Source: Emergencia sp. 1XD21-10 (GTDB taxonomy: Bacteria; Bacillota; Clostridia; Peptostreptococcales; Anaerovoracaceae). Taken from it: a stretch of DNA of 55,470 nucleotides. The position numbers were made by a program, and so were the translations under genes. Positions 16,205 through 24,136 of this stretch are shown piece after piece. The DNA lies in NCBI RefSeq assembly GCF_009936045.1, contig NZ_QWEQ01000025.1:1-55470 (forward strand). Direction: 5' to 3'. Each line of letters begins with the position of its first letter. The stretch's first letter is position 1. Below the pieces are notes generated by a model. It saw only the letters and a list, made by a program, of their open reading frames with translations. It made no database searches and was not told the DNA's origin.

Positions 16205-18058
16205 ATGGATAGACTTTACGTGAAGTCGAAGGACCGTGCCCAAAGAGCGGTAGAAGGGCTTTACAAAGATTTGGAGCGCAGAATTGCAGCAAGTCCGGCA
16301 GGGCAGTGCCCTGTAGATATGGCGGCAGCGTTTTTAAAGCTATGCCATGCACAGAGCTGCGGCAAATGCGTTCCATGCAGGACAGGACTTGGACAGCTGC
16401 AGAATATGCTGGAAGATATTCTGTCCATGGACACGAATTTGGATTTGAGCATTTTAGACACGCTTGAGAGAACTGCAAAGGCCATCAAGGTGTCTGCGGA
16501 TTGCGCCATTGGCTTTGAAGCAGCGTCTATGGTACTGCGCGGTTTGGAAGGCTTTAGAGAAGACTACGAGTCTCATATTCTCAACCACGCCTGTGCAGAT
16601 AATGTAATCAATCATAGAGAATCCGTACCATGCAGAGGAGCCTGTCCGGCGGGTGTAGATGTTCCCGGCTATACAGCGCTTGTTCATGCGGGAAGATATG
16701 ACGATGCGGTACGCCTTATCAGAAAAGATAATCCGTTCCCAACGGTATGCGCGCTGATTTGTGAACACCCTTGTGAGGACAAGTGCAGAAGAAATATCAT
16801 TGATGCGCCGATTAATATCAGAGGCCTGAAGCGCTTTGCAGTGGACAACTGCTCCAAAAGCGTACCGGTTCCGGAGAAAATGGATCACACAGGAAAGAAG
16901 ATTGCAGTAGTTGGCGGCGGTCCGTCAGGACTTTCCGCAGCATATTTTTTATCCATCATGGGTCACGATGTAACAGTATTTGAAAAAAGAGCCCAGCTTG
17001 GAGGTATGCTTCGTTACGGGATTCCAAGCTATCGCTTGCCGAGAGAAAGACTGCAGTGGGATATTGACGCCATCGCGTCCACTGGCGTAGAATTCCGCAC
17101 AGACTCTGACGTGGAGTCCGAGGAAGCCATCAGGGAGATCAAAGAAAACTACGATGCTATGTATTTGTCCATCGGTTCCCACAACCATAAGAACCTGGGC
17201 ATTCCGGGCGAATACGCAAAGGGCGTAGTGCCTGCTGTGGAGATGCTCCGAGGTATTGGCGATGATGCAATGCCGGACTTCAATGGAAAATCTGTTATCA
17301 TTGTCGGCGGCGGAAATGTTGCCATGGATGTAGCCAGAACAGCCAAGAGGTTGGGTGCCAGTGAGGTATGCATCGTTTACAGAAGGAGACGGGACGACAT
17401 GACGGCACTGCCTGATGAAATCGGCGGTGCAGTAGCTGAAGGCTGTCAGTTGATGGAATTAATGGCACCGTCTGAAATTATTGTAGATAAGAACGGCAAT
17501 GTTAAGGGGCTTTATGTGCAGCCGCAGATTGCAGGTGAGGCAGATAAGTCCGGAAGACCAAGACCCGTGGCAGCGGATCTGCCAAGAGTAAAAATGCGGT
17601 GCGATATTGTTATTTCTGCCATCGGACAAGCTACAGACTTTACATTCTTTGAACAGTATGGGGTGCCGGTATTCAGAGGAAATATCAAAACAGAGAAATC
17701 CAGCGTTGTAGACAAAGTGCAGGGCATTTATGCTGGAGGAGATTGCGTAACTGGTCCGTCGACCGTAATCAATGCTGTAGCTGCTGGTAAGGTTGCAGCA
17801 GCCAATATTGACAATTACCTCGGATATAATCATGAGATTACAGTAGATATAGACATTCCTGTACCGCCAGTGCAGGATCAGAAGGCAAGAGGCAGAATTG
17901 AATTAAAAGAACGATATGCTTCAGAACGAGGTGGCGACTTTGGCGCAGTAGAACTTCCAATGACCAGAGAGGAATCTCTGGCAGAATCATCAAGATGTCT
18001 GCGCTGCGACGCCTGCGGATTTGGTTCATTTAGAGGAGGCAGAATAGAAAAATGGTAA
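16205..18058 (+). CDS. NfnB/GltD-like flavoprotein with NuoF-type iron-sulfur domain
   Basis: Probable NADPH-linked electron-input subunit of the adjacent hydrogenase. In its 617 residues, about 1-130 resemble only the C-terminal iron-sulfur part of NuoF/HydB (SCGKCVPCRTGLGQLQNML near 53-71). The FMN/NADH domain that normally precedes it is absent. An NfnB/GltD-type part follows, with Cys-rich CRGACPAGVDVPGY near 140, FAD site AVVGGGPSGLSAAYFL near 235, NADPH site IIVGGGNVAMDVARTA near 363 and a second FAD segment GIYAGGDCVTGPSTV near 508. It is not glutamate synthase itself: no large subunit is present. The stop overlaps the hydrogenase start by 7 bp, indicating coupled translation. This pairing resembles the glutamate-synthase-linked [FeFe] hydrogenases of group A2, by inference. 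Confidence 0.87.
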   Translation: MDRLYVKSKDRAQRAVEGLYKDLERRIAASPAGQCPVDMAAAFLKLCHAQSCGKCVPCRTGLGQLQNMLEDILSMDTNLDLSILDTLERTAKAIKVSADCAIGFEAASMVLRGLEGFREDYESHILNHACADNVINHRESVPCRGACPAGVDVPGYTALVHAGRYDDAVRLIRKDNPFPTVCALICEHPCEDKCRRNIIDAPINIRGLKRFAVDNCSKSVPVPEKMDHTGKKIAVVGGGPSGLSAAYFLSIMGHDVTVFEKRAQLGGMLRYGIPSYRLPRERLQWDIDAIASTGVEFRTDSDVESEEAIREIKENYDAMYLSIGSHNHKNLGIPGEYAKGVVPAVEMLRGIGDDAMPDFNGKSVIIVGGGNVAMDVARTAKRLGASEVCIVYRRRRDDMTALPDEIGGAVAEGCQLMELMAPSEIIVDKNGNVKGLYVQPQIAGEADKSGRPRPVAADLPRVKMRCDIVISAIGQATDFTFFEQYGVPVFRGNIKTEKSSVVDKVQGIYAGGDCVTGPSTVINAVAAGKVAAANIDNYLGYNHEITVDIDIPVPPVQDQKARGRIELKERYASERGGDFGAVELPMTREESLAESSRCLRCDACGFGSFRGGRIEKW

Positions 18059-19785
18059 AGTTAAAAATTGATGGGCAGCAAATTGCAGTACCTGCTGGTA
18101 CTACAATTTTAGATGCTGCTGCAAGAGTAGGAATTAAAATTCCACATCTCTGTTATTTAAAAGATATCAATGAAATCGGCGCCTGCAGAGTCTGTCTGGT
18201 CGAGAAAGTCGGCATGGAAAAGCTGGTCACCGCTTGTAATACAGAAGTAGAAGAGGGTGTTGAGATTCTGACTAACAGCCCAAAGGTCAGAGAGGTTAGA
18301 CGAATTAATGTAGAATTGATTCTTTCAGATCATGACTGTAAATGTGTCCAGTGCGTCAAGAGCGGAAACTGTACCTTGCAGAAGATTGCCAATGACCTTG
18401 GCATTATTGAACAGCCTTATAAAGATGTACATGAAAAGACAAGATGGGATTTTGAATTGCCGCTGATTCGTGAAGCATCCAAGTGTGTGAAATGTATGCG
18501 ATGTGTACAGATTTGTGATAAAGTGCAGGGATTGAATGTCTGGGACATTAATGGTTCTGGCTATAGAGCTTCTGTGGGGGTATCCAATAATCGCAAGATA
18601 ACAGAAGCGGATTGTGCTCTTTGCGGACAGTGCATTACCCATTGCCCGGTAGGTGCGCTTAGAGAAAGAGATGATTTGCGTCTTCTCAGAGACGCTCTTG
18701 CAGATCCTGAGAAAATCACCATGGTACAGATTGCGCCAGCGGTGAGAACTGCCTGGGGCGAGGGAATCGGTATTTCCAAGACAGAGGCGACCACCGGAAA
18801 AATGGTCAGCGCATTGCGCAGAATTGGATTTGATTATATCTTTGACACTACATACAGCGCGGACCTTACAATTATGGAAGAGGGCAGCGAATTTATCGAG
18901 AGATTTACCCACAAGGAGCAGTATAGCTGGCCGATGTTTACTTCTTGCTGTCCGGGGTGGGTTCGGTTTGTCAAAACCCAGTATCCGGAATATGTGAAGA
19001 ATCTGTCTACGGCAAAATCACCGCAGCAGATGTTTGGGGCGATGGCAAAGACTTATATCGCCCAGAAGCTGGGCATTAATCCGGATAAAATTTTCTCCGT
19101 CTCCATCATGCCGTGTCTTTCCAAGAAATATGAAAAGGGCGTGTCGCAGGTAGATGATGCAGGTCATGGAAAAGATGTGGATTTAGTACTGACCACCAGA
19201 GAGATGGACAGACTGATTCGTGCTGATAATATCCAGGCTCATGACCTGAAAGAGGAAGAGTTTGACGAAATCTTTGGAGAAGGATCTGGAGCAGGGGTTA
19301 TCTTCGGCGCTACAGGCGGCGTCATGGAAGCGGCTCTTCGAAGTGCATATTTCCTTATAACAGGTGAAAATCCGGAAGTCGACAGCTTTAAGAGCGTTCG
19401 CGGGATGGACGGCTGGAAGGAAGCCACCTTTGAAATCAAAGGCATGAAGGTAAAAGTGGCAGTTGCCAGCGGTCTAGGCAATACCGGTAAACTGATGGAG
19501 GCGATAAAGCGGGGAGAAGTTGATTATGACTTTGTTGAGATCATGGCATGTCCCGGTGGCTGTGTCGGTGGAGGCGGACAGCCGGTCAAAGATGGCTATG
19601 AGTTTGCAGAAGCCAGAGGAGAAATCCTCTATGGACTGGACAAATTCTCAAATCTCAGATTTTCTCATGAAAATTCAGCTGTGCAGCTTACCTATGAGGA
19701 GTTCCTGGGAGAGCCCAATTCCCATAGAGCACATCAGCTGCTGCATACCAATTTAGAAGATTGGGATTTAGAGATGAACAGATAA
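18052..19785 (+). CDS. [FeFe] hydrogenase, M3-type catalytic subunit
   Basis: H2-evolving or H2-oxidising [FeFe] hydrogenase of 577 residues, close to the length of the clostridial enzyme CpI. Domains in order: [2Fe-2S] ferredoxin (CYLKDINEIGACRVC near 36-50), His-ligated [4Fe-4S] (HDCKCVQCVKSGNC near 95-108), two [4Fe-4S] clusters (CVKCMRCVQICD near 144 and CALCGQCITHCPVGAL near 188), then the H-cluster domain. All three H-cluster signatures are intact: TSCCPGWV near 299, MPCLSKKYEK near 355 and ACPGGCVGGGGQP near 500. The enzyme should therefore be active. It is cytosolic: no Tat or Sec signal is seen. Maturases HydEFG are not in the window. Confidence 0.96.
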   Translation: MVKLKIDGQQIAVPAGTTILDAAARVGIKIPHLCYLKDINEIGACRVCLVEKVGMEKLVTACNTEVEEGVEILTNSPKVREVRRINVELILSDHDCKCVQCVKSGNCTLQKIANDLGIIEQPYKDVHEKTRWDFELPLIREASKCVKCMRCVQICDKVQGLNVWDINGSGYRASVGVSNNRKITEADCALCGQCITHCPVGALRERDDLRLLRDALADPEKITMVQIAPAVRTAWGEGIGISKTEATTGKMVSALRRIGFDYIFDTTYSADLTIMEEGSEFIERFTHKEQYSWPMFTSCCPGWVRFVKTQYPEYVKNLSTAKSPQQMFGAMAKTYIAQKLGINPDKIFSVSIMPCLSKKYEKGVSQVDDAGHGKDVDLVLTTREMDRLIRADNIQAHDLKEEEFDEIFGEGSGAGVIFGATGGVMEAALRSAYFLITGENPEVDSFKSVRGMDGWKEATFEIKGMKVKVAVASGLGNTGKLMEAIKRGEVDYDFVEIMACPGGCVGGGGQPVKDGYEFAEARGEILYGLDKFSNLRFSHENSAVQLTYEEFLGEPNSHRAHQLLHTNLEDWDLEMNR

Positions 19786-19792
19786 TTAAAGT

Positions 19793-19821
19793 AGGCTGCC
19801 TTGATATTATTAGGGCAGCCT
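19793..19821 (+). terminator. Hairpin after the hydrogenase gene
   Basis: AGGCTGCC (19793-19800) and GGGCAGCCT (19813-19821) form a GC-rich stem around 12 nt. The T-tract after it is weak (TCGCTGTTTC), so it may be only a partial terminator. A stronger one follows within the repeat array. Confidence 0.6.
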
Positions 19822-19823
19822 CG

Positions 19824-20174
19824 CTGTTTCTACACCATTTTGGGATAAAATTGCGATTATGGTGCACTTTGATTTTTGGCGATTATAAAATCTGCACCAT
19901 TTTTTCTTAAATCGATAGAAATGGTGCGGGAAAAAGATGCGATATTGCCGTGCAATTACAGATTCGTAAGATATTGGAAATATATCACATTTGTATGCGC
20001 ACTTGAAATTCCATAATATACCAGTAAATTTCAAAAATGGAATTAGTAAAGAATCCCAACCTAGAAAAACTGCACCATGACATGGCCTTTTAGTCAAAAT
20101 GGTGCAGTTTTTTATTCGGACTGATTTCAACTCCCACCATTGGTTAGTTTTCAAAGAAAATGGTGCGGAAACAG
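19824..20174. repeat. Hairpin array 1: CACCAT-N20-ATGGTG units
   Basis: The whole space between the convergent hydrogenase and MATE genes is filled by short palindromes with one arm sequence. Clear units are CACCAT/ATGGTG at 19833-19864, 19895-19926, 20073-20104 and 20135-20165, with loops of 20, 20, 20 and 19 nt and unrelated loop sequences. A diverged unit AATTCCAT/ATGGAATT lies at 20007-20044, and a decayed one near 19941-19977. Right arms recur at 19859, 19921, about 19975, 20037, 20099 and 20160, mostly 62 bp apart. The edges form 16-of-18 inverted repeats: CTGTTTCTACACCATTTT at 19824-19841 and AAAATGGTGCGGAAACAG at 20157-20174. No target duplication is seen. There is no plausible ORF. 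Confidence 0.8.
20065..20113. terminator. Bidirectional terminator inside array 1
   Basis: One unit of the array is extended to AAAAACTGCACCAT (20065-20078) and ATGGTGCAGTTTTTT (20099-20113), with an added GAC/GTC pair in the loop. With A- and T-runs on its flanks it should terminate both the hydrogenase and the MATE transcripts. Confidence 0.75.
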
Positions 20175-20176
20175 AT

Positions 20177-21508
20177 TTATAGATAATGATATTTTTTTCG
20201 ATTGAGAACCAGGCAGGTGACAGTAACTGCCAGCGTTAATATTTCTGCGGTAATTCCGGAAAGCCAGATGCCTGTAAGTCCCAGAAGCAGTGGCAGAGTC
20301 AGGATGATGGATACCTGGAATACCAGCGTTCTAAGGAATGAAATCAGCGCAGAGAGCGGGCCATTGTTCAGCGCAGTAAAGAAGGAAGAACCGAAAATAT
20401 TCATTCCGCAAATCAGGAATGACATGGCGCAGATACGGAATCCTTGGCAGGTCATTTCAAAGAGAGTCTTGTCGTAGCCGACAAAGATGGTAGCAAGCGG
20501 CACAGCTAGAAGCTCTGCCAGACATACCAGTACAATGCCGCAGCAGATGATGGCGCGGGTGCTTTTTTTAAACAGATTTTTTAGTTCTGCATGATTTTCT
20601 GCGCCGTAATTATAGCTGACAATCGGTGCGCAGCCCATACTATAGCCCAGATAGATAGCAGCAAAGATGAAGTTTACGTACATGATTGTGCCGTAGGCAG
20701 CAACACCGTTTTCTCCTGCAAAACGCAGCAGCTGCAGATTGTAAAGGGCACCGACAAGGGAGGAGGAAAAACTGCTTAAAAGCTCTGAAGAACCGTTGGT
20801 GCAGGCTTTTAACAGTGCCTTTGGATAGAATTTAGTTCGAGTCAGTGCAAGCAGGCTGTTGTTCTTCCTTGCAAAGTAAACGATTGGGAAAATGCCTCCA
20901 AAGATTTCTCCGATGGCAGTAGCGATTGCCGCGCCTGCAATACCCCAGTGAAATACCGCAATGAACAGAAAGTCAAACAACATGTTGAGGACGCCGGAAA
21001 TAATGGAGACGTAAAGTCCCAGCTTCTGTTTTTCAGCAGCGACAAAAAAGGTCTGAAAGGCGCACTGCAGCATAAAGCAGGGCAGTGAAATCAGCATAAT
21101 GCGGCAATAAAGCACGCAGTATTCCAGCAGTTCACCTTCTGCGCCCAGCAGAATGGATATGGGGCGGACAAAAATCTGTGCCACTAGGGAAATGGTGACG
21201 CCGCCGATGATTAAAGCGTAAATCAGCATGGAAAAATACTGATTGGCAAGATCCTGTTTCTTTTCTCCTAAGGTTTTCGCAACGATGGCGCTGCCGCCGG
21301 TACCCAGCATAAAACCAATGGCGCTGAGCGCTCCGAAAATTGGCATAATCAGGTTGACTGCAGCGAAAGCTGTTTTGCCCACAAAGTTGGACACGAAAAG
21401 ACCATCGATAATTGAGTAAATGGATGTAAAAATCATCATGACGATAGATGGCAGGACAAAGAGAAAGAGTTTTTTATATGTGAAATGTTCTGATAGTTGT
21501 ATTCGCAT
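20177..21508 (-). CDS. MATE-family efflux transporter
   Basis: Multidrug and toxin extrusion transporter that exports cationic compounds using a Na+ or H+ gradient. Starting from the ATG at 21508, which has AGGAGGG seven nt upstream, it has 443 residues and about twelve hydrophobic helices in two MatE halves. Family-typical segments include PSIVMMIFTSIYSIIDGLFV near residue 22 and MLGTGGSAIVAKTLGEKK near 72. It is transcribed away from the MarR gene in the same direction, 33 bp downstream, so the regulator probably controls it. The last codon lies 2 bp from the edge of hairpin array 1. Confidence 0.92.
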   Translation of the reverse strand: MRIQLSEHFTYKKLFLFVLPSIVMMIFTSIYSIIDGLFVSNFVGKTAFAAVNLIMPIFGALSAIGFMLGTGGSAIVAKTLGEKKQDLANQYFSMLIYALIIGGVTISLVAQIFVRPISILLGAEGELLEYCVLYCRIMLISLPCFMLQCAFQTFFVAAEKQKLGLYVSIISGVLNMLFDFLFIAVFHWGIAGAAIATAIGEIFGGIFPIVYFARKNNSLLALTRTKFYPKALLKACTNGSSELLSSFSSSLVGALYNLQLLRFAGENGVAAYGTIMYVNFIFAAIYLGYSMGCAPIVSYNYGAENHAELKNLFKKSTRAIICCGIVLVCLAELLAVPLATIFVGYDKTLFEMTCQGFRICAMSFLICGMNIFGSSFFTALNNGPLSALISFLRTLVFQVSIILTLPLLLGLTGIWLSGITAEILTLAVTVTCLVLNRKKYHYL

Positions 21509-21541
21509 GTAGAATCCCTCCTTTTGCAATTTAGGTATATG

Positions 21542-21979
21542 TTATTTCAAGGATGCAACTTCCTGACGCAAGTTGCCAAGATACCTGCGCATGAGCTGCA
21601 GCAGTACCTCGCCGCTATCACCCAGCGCAGAAAACGCACGCATTTCCATACCCATGACAGGGAGAATTTTCTCTTCAACAATCTTATGCCCGCTGTCTGT
21701 CAGATAGATTTGCAAATTACGGCCTTTGCCTTTTTCCAAATAAATATAGCCGTTTGATTCCAGTTTGCGGATGGAGGAATTGACGGTCTGCTTACTGAGA
21801 TAGGAATTGTCGCAGATGTCTTTCTGCGTGCAGCCTTCTCCCAGACAGCACAAATCGTAGAGAATGCTGATTGCGCTGTTGCAGGAGCCAAGACGCATGG
21901 CGACTTCCCTGTAAATATCGCTTTCTTCCTTATATAGACGGTTGAACTCCAAAAATTCTGGACTTAAAACTGTTTTCAT
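21542..21979 (-). CDS. MarR-family transcriptional regulator
   Basis: Winged-helix repressor of 145 residues. The recognition region is TQKDICDNSYLSKQTVNSSIRKLESNGYI near 50-78, and the wing is EKGKGRNLQIYLTDSGHKI. The ATG at 21979 is chosen over the TTG directly before it because AGGAGG sits 8 nt upstream. It lies just before the MATE gene and just after a promoter with two identical palindromes. It therefore very likely represses its own operon and is released by a MATE substrate. It carries a cysteine pair (DLCCLGEGC near 43-49) that could sense redox or electrophiles, which is speculation. Confidence 0.92.
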   Translation of the reverse strand: MKTVLSPEFLEFNRLYKEESDIYREVAMRLGSCNSAISILYDLCCLGEGCTQKDICDNSYLSKQTVNSSIRKLESNGYIYLEKGKGRNLQIYLTDSGHKIVEEKILPVMGMEMRAFSALGDSGEVLLQLMRRYLGNLRQEVASLK

Positions 21980-22034
21980 CAAAAAAACCTCCTGTATGAA
22001 CTGTCGCTTGCCGTAAGCAGCGAAAACTGAGACA

Positions 22035-22095
22035 AGTCCGAAATCGGACTTTTGACAACAATATATAGTATAGTCCGAAGTCGGACTCGTGTCAA
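22035..22095 (-). promoter_or_regulatory. MarR-controlled promoter with two 16-bp palindromic operators
   Basis: On the minus strand TTGACA (22090-22095), 17 nt, TATACT (22067-22072) is a near-consensus promoter. A palindrome AGTCCGAAGTCGGACT (22072-22087) fills its spacer, and a second copy, AGTCCGAAATCGGACT (22035-22050), lies downstream of the -10. This is classic repressor geometry for the MarR gene that follows. The 22096-22169 stretch upstream holds nothing recognisable. Confidence 0.88.
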
Positions 22096-22179
22096 GAGGA
22101 ATTTTACCGTGTATAATCGCGCAAGAAGACTACAAGATAGAAATTTGTATTTTATAACAAAAGAAAAGGCATTTTACAA

Positions 22180-22580
22180 CACGGCAAACGCATGAAAACT
22201 TTCGCGGCTTTGTTCGTGAACTTTGCACGCCATGTAGATGTACTTTTTTCTTTAATATGGCGCTGACCATGGATGAAACGCCACATTTAATCCTATTTTA
22301 AAACGTAGCGGCGCGGTGTGAAAGAAATGCGCCATGTTCCGCTTTTATTCCTTGAAACATGGCGGTAATTACCCCTTCGCCTGCTCAACAGCGCCATAAC
22401 TATGGAAAAAGTTTTAAAATATGGCGTTCCAGAGGTGTCTTACGCCAGAGTTACGGGAAAAGCTTTAGAATATGGCGTTTTTGAAGTACCTCACGCCATA
22501 ATTTTGAAAAAAGCTTTAGAATATGGCGTGCTATTCGGCAAGGAACCTGTTCAGCTTTCAGATTTCATGCGTTTGCCGTG
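22180..22580. mobile_element. Hairpin array 2: TIR-bounded MITE-like element
   Basis: A 401-bp element with perfect 18-bp terminal inverted repeats: CACGGCAAACGCATGAAA at 22180-22197 and its complement at 22563-22580. It is flanked by 10-bp direct repeats with one mismatch (CATTTTACAA 22170-22179, CTTTTTACAA 22581-22590). Inside are six hairpin units whose left arms start at 22228, 22279, 22330, 22392, 22443 and 22494. Each is CGCCAT-N23-ATGGCG; the second unit is diverged to CGCCAC/GCGGCG, and the fifth has CGCCAG. Every loop is exactly 23 nt, and units repeat every 51 bp except one 62-bp step. Loop sequences differ except in the last three units. No transposase gene is present, so it would depend on an enzyme acting in trans. 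Confidence 0.8.
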
Positions 22581-22599
22581 CTTTTTACAAGAAATCCTA

Positions 22600-22627
22600 T
22601 TGACAGCACTAAAAGCCATGATAGAAT
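22600..22627 (+). promoter_or_regulatory. Promoter of the dipeptidase gene
   Basis: TTGACA (22600-22605), 16 nt, TAGAAT (22622-22627) lies 10 bp beyond the right direct repeat of the hairpin element. It gives a short leader with AAGGTTAGGA before the ATG at 22663. The element therefore sits immediately upstream of this promoter. Confidence 0.75.
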
Positions 22628-22662
22628 GATACTGTAAACACAAGAGAAAGAAGGTTAGGAAA

Positions 22663-24075
22663 ATGGAACAGAGGATACTGGATACTATGCCGCAGGTAAA
22701 GGCTTATTTTGAAGCGCATCGTGCAGAGTTTCTGCAGGATTTAGCAGCGTTAATCGCTATAGATAGCCAAAGAACAGAGGCGAAAGAGGGTATGCCTTAC
22801 GGGGAAGGTCCGGCGCAGGCGCTGGCAAAAACGCTGGAAATTGCCGCAGGCTATGGACTTTACACGGAAAACTGGGAGAATTATGTAGGCATAATTCAGC
22901 TGGACGACAGCAAAGAGCGGAAATTGGAAATCCTGGCGCACTTGGACGTCGTGCCGGAGGGTAAAGGCTGGACAGTAACAGAGCCTTTTGTGATGAAAGA
23001 AGTGGACGGAAAAGTATACGGCAGAGGAACCGCTGATGATAAGGGACCAGCGCTTGCTGCCATTTACGCACTTCGCGCGATTAAGGAACTGGGAATTTCT
23101 CTGCAGCAAGGGGTCCGGGTTGTAGTCGGCTGCGACGAAGAATGCGGCAGTTCTGATTTGGACTACTATTGGACAAAGACAAGCCCTGCGGAGATGACAT
23201 TCTCACCAGATGCGGATTATCCTTTGATTAACTTGGAAAAAGGGCATTTCGGTGTGAAAATTAATGGAATTCTGCCAAAACAGACAGGCGTTGTAAAGAT
23301 TCAATCGGTGCAGTGCGGTACCAAGAGCAATGTGATTCCGGCAGACGCGGAGGCTGTGATTTCTGGTGTTTGTGAAGAAGAGATGCGAAAGCTCCTTGCG
23401 CAGCTGGCGGAAGAAACCGGTGTAGAAACTGCGCTTGCATCTGAGGGCACACAGCTTCACGTTGCCTTAAAAGGCACTGCCGCCCATGCAGCAGATCCTG
23501 ACGCAGGCAACAATGCGGCGACAGCAATGTTGCAGCTACTAGCGAAACTGCCGGAGGCAGATTTTGCAATGCTTAAGGCGCTGCACGAAATCTTTCCCCA
23601 TGGCGATGGTCACGGCAGATCTGCAGGCATTTACGGACAGGATGAGGAATCCGGTGAAATCAGTGTGTCCTTTAATATTTTGAACATCGATGAAACGGGA
23701 AATCTCTTTGCAGAGGTGGACAGCCGGACGCCGATTTCCATGAGCGAACCTGATTTTGCGCCGTTGCCTGAGAAACTGAAGTCAGCCGGTTATGCAGCAG
23801 AGACCAGTATTAGCGCGCCGCATTATGTATCGCCGGATACACCGCTTGTCAAGACACTGCTTGCGCATTATGAAACATGGTTCGGTGAGAAGGGAGAATG
23901 TATCGCCATCGGCGGCGGTACTTATGTGCACGGACTTCCGGGCGGCGTTGCTTTTGGCTGCGCTAAGCTGGGTGTGGATAACAAAATGCATGGACCGGAT
24001 GAGTTTGCGGAAATTGATCAGCTACTGGTAAGCGGAATGCTGTTTGCGACCGCGATTTATGATTTGTGTAAATAA
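22663..24075 (+). CDS. pepV: M20 dipeptidase, PepV/Sapep family
   Basis: Cytosolic metal-dependent dipeptidase that cleaves dipeptides with broad specificity. At 470 residues it matches PepV/Sapep length. Metal-site motifs are visible: HLDVVPEGKGW near 93, YGRGTADDKGP near 119, GCDEECGSSDLDYYW near 157, SPDADYPLINLEKG near 185, and the C-terminal GGGTYVHGLPGGVAFG near 417. It is a single-gene unit with its own promoter and terminator. It fits the peptide-catabolic theme of the window, completing breakdown of peptides inside the cell. The symbol is given by family resemblance. Confidence 0.9.
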   Translation: MEQRILDTMPQVKAYFEAHRAEFLQDLAALIAIDSQRTEAKEGMPYGEGPAQALAKTLEIAAGYGLYTENWENYVGIIQLDDSKERKLEILAHLDVVPEGKGWTVTEPFVMKEVDGKVYGRGTADDKGPALAAIYALRAIKELGISLQQGVRVVVGCDEECGSSDLDYYWTKTSPAEMTFSPDADYPLINLEKGHFGVKINGILPKQTGVVKIQSVQCGTKSNVIPADAEAVISGVCEEEMRKLLAQLAEETGVETALASEGTQLHVALKGTAAHAADPDAGNNAATAMLQLLAKLPEADFAMLKALHEIFPHGDGHGRSAGIYGQDEESGEISVSFNILNIDETGNLFAEVDSRTPISMSEPDFAPLPEKLKSAGYAAETSISAPHYVSPDTPLVKTLLAHYETWFGEKGECIAIGGGTYVHGLPGGVAFGCAKLGVDNKMHGPDEFAEIDQLLVSGMLFATAIYDLCK

Positions 24076-24093
24076 GGATGTAATGACTTAGTG

Positions 24094-24134
24094 CAAAAAA
24101 CGGGAAATCTTTTCTGAGATTTTCCCGTTTTTTT
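24094..24134. terminator. Terminator between dipeptidase and LysR genes
   Basis: AAAAAACGGGAAATC and GATTTTCCCGTTTTTTT form a stem with A/T flanks, usable in both directions for the convergent genes. Very similar stems recur at 28948-28982 and 55395-55429. Confidence 0.85.
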
Positions 24135-24136
24135 CT

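Noticed and set aside
16205-18058. Glutamate synthase small subunit
   Set aside because: The GltD-like region is present, but an iron-sulfur domain precedes it and a hydrogenase gene follows. No large glutamate synthase subunit is in the window.
19824-20174. CRISPR array
   Set aside because: A CRISPR repeat is continuous and nearly invariant. Here only 6-9-bp arms are conserved, the loop between them varies, and no cas genes are present.
22402-22629. 75-residue ORF with 17-residue repeats (KALEYGV) across the last three units of hairpin array 2
   Set aside because: The repeats follow from the 51-bp DNA period, which is a multiple of three. No ribosome site precedes it, and the first three units of the same array are not in this frame. 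Conservation of paired arms points to DNA or RNA structure.
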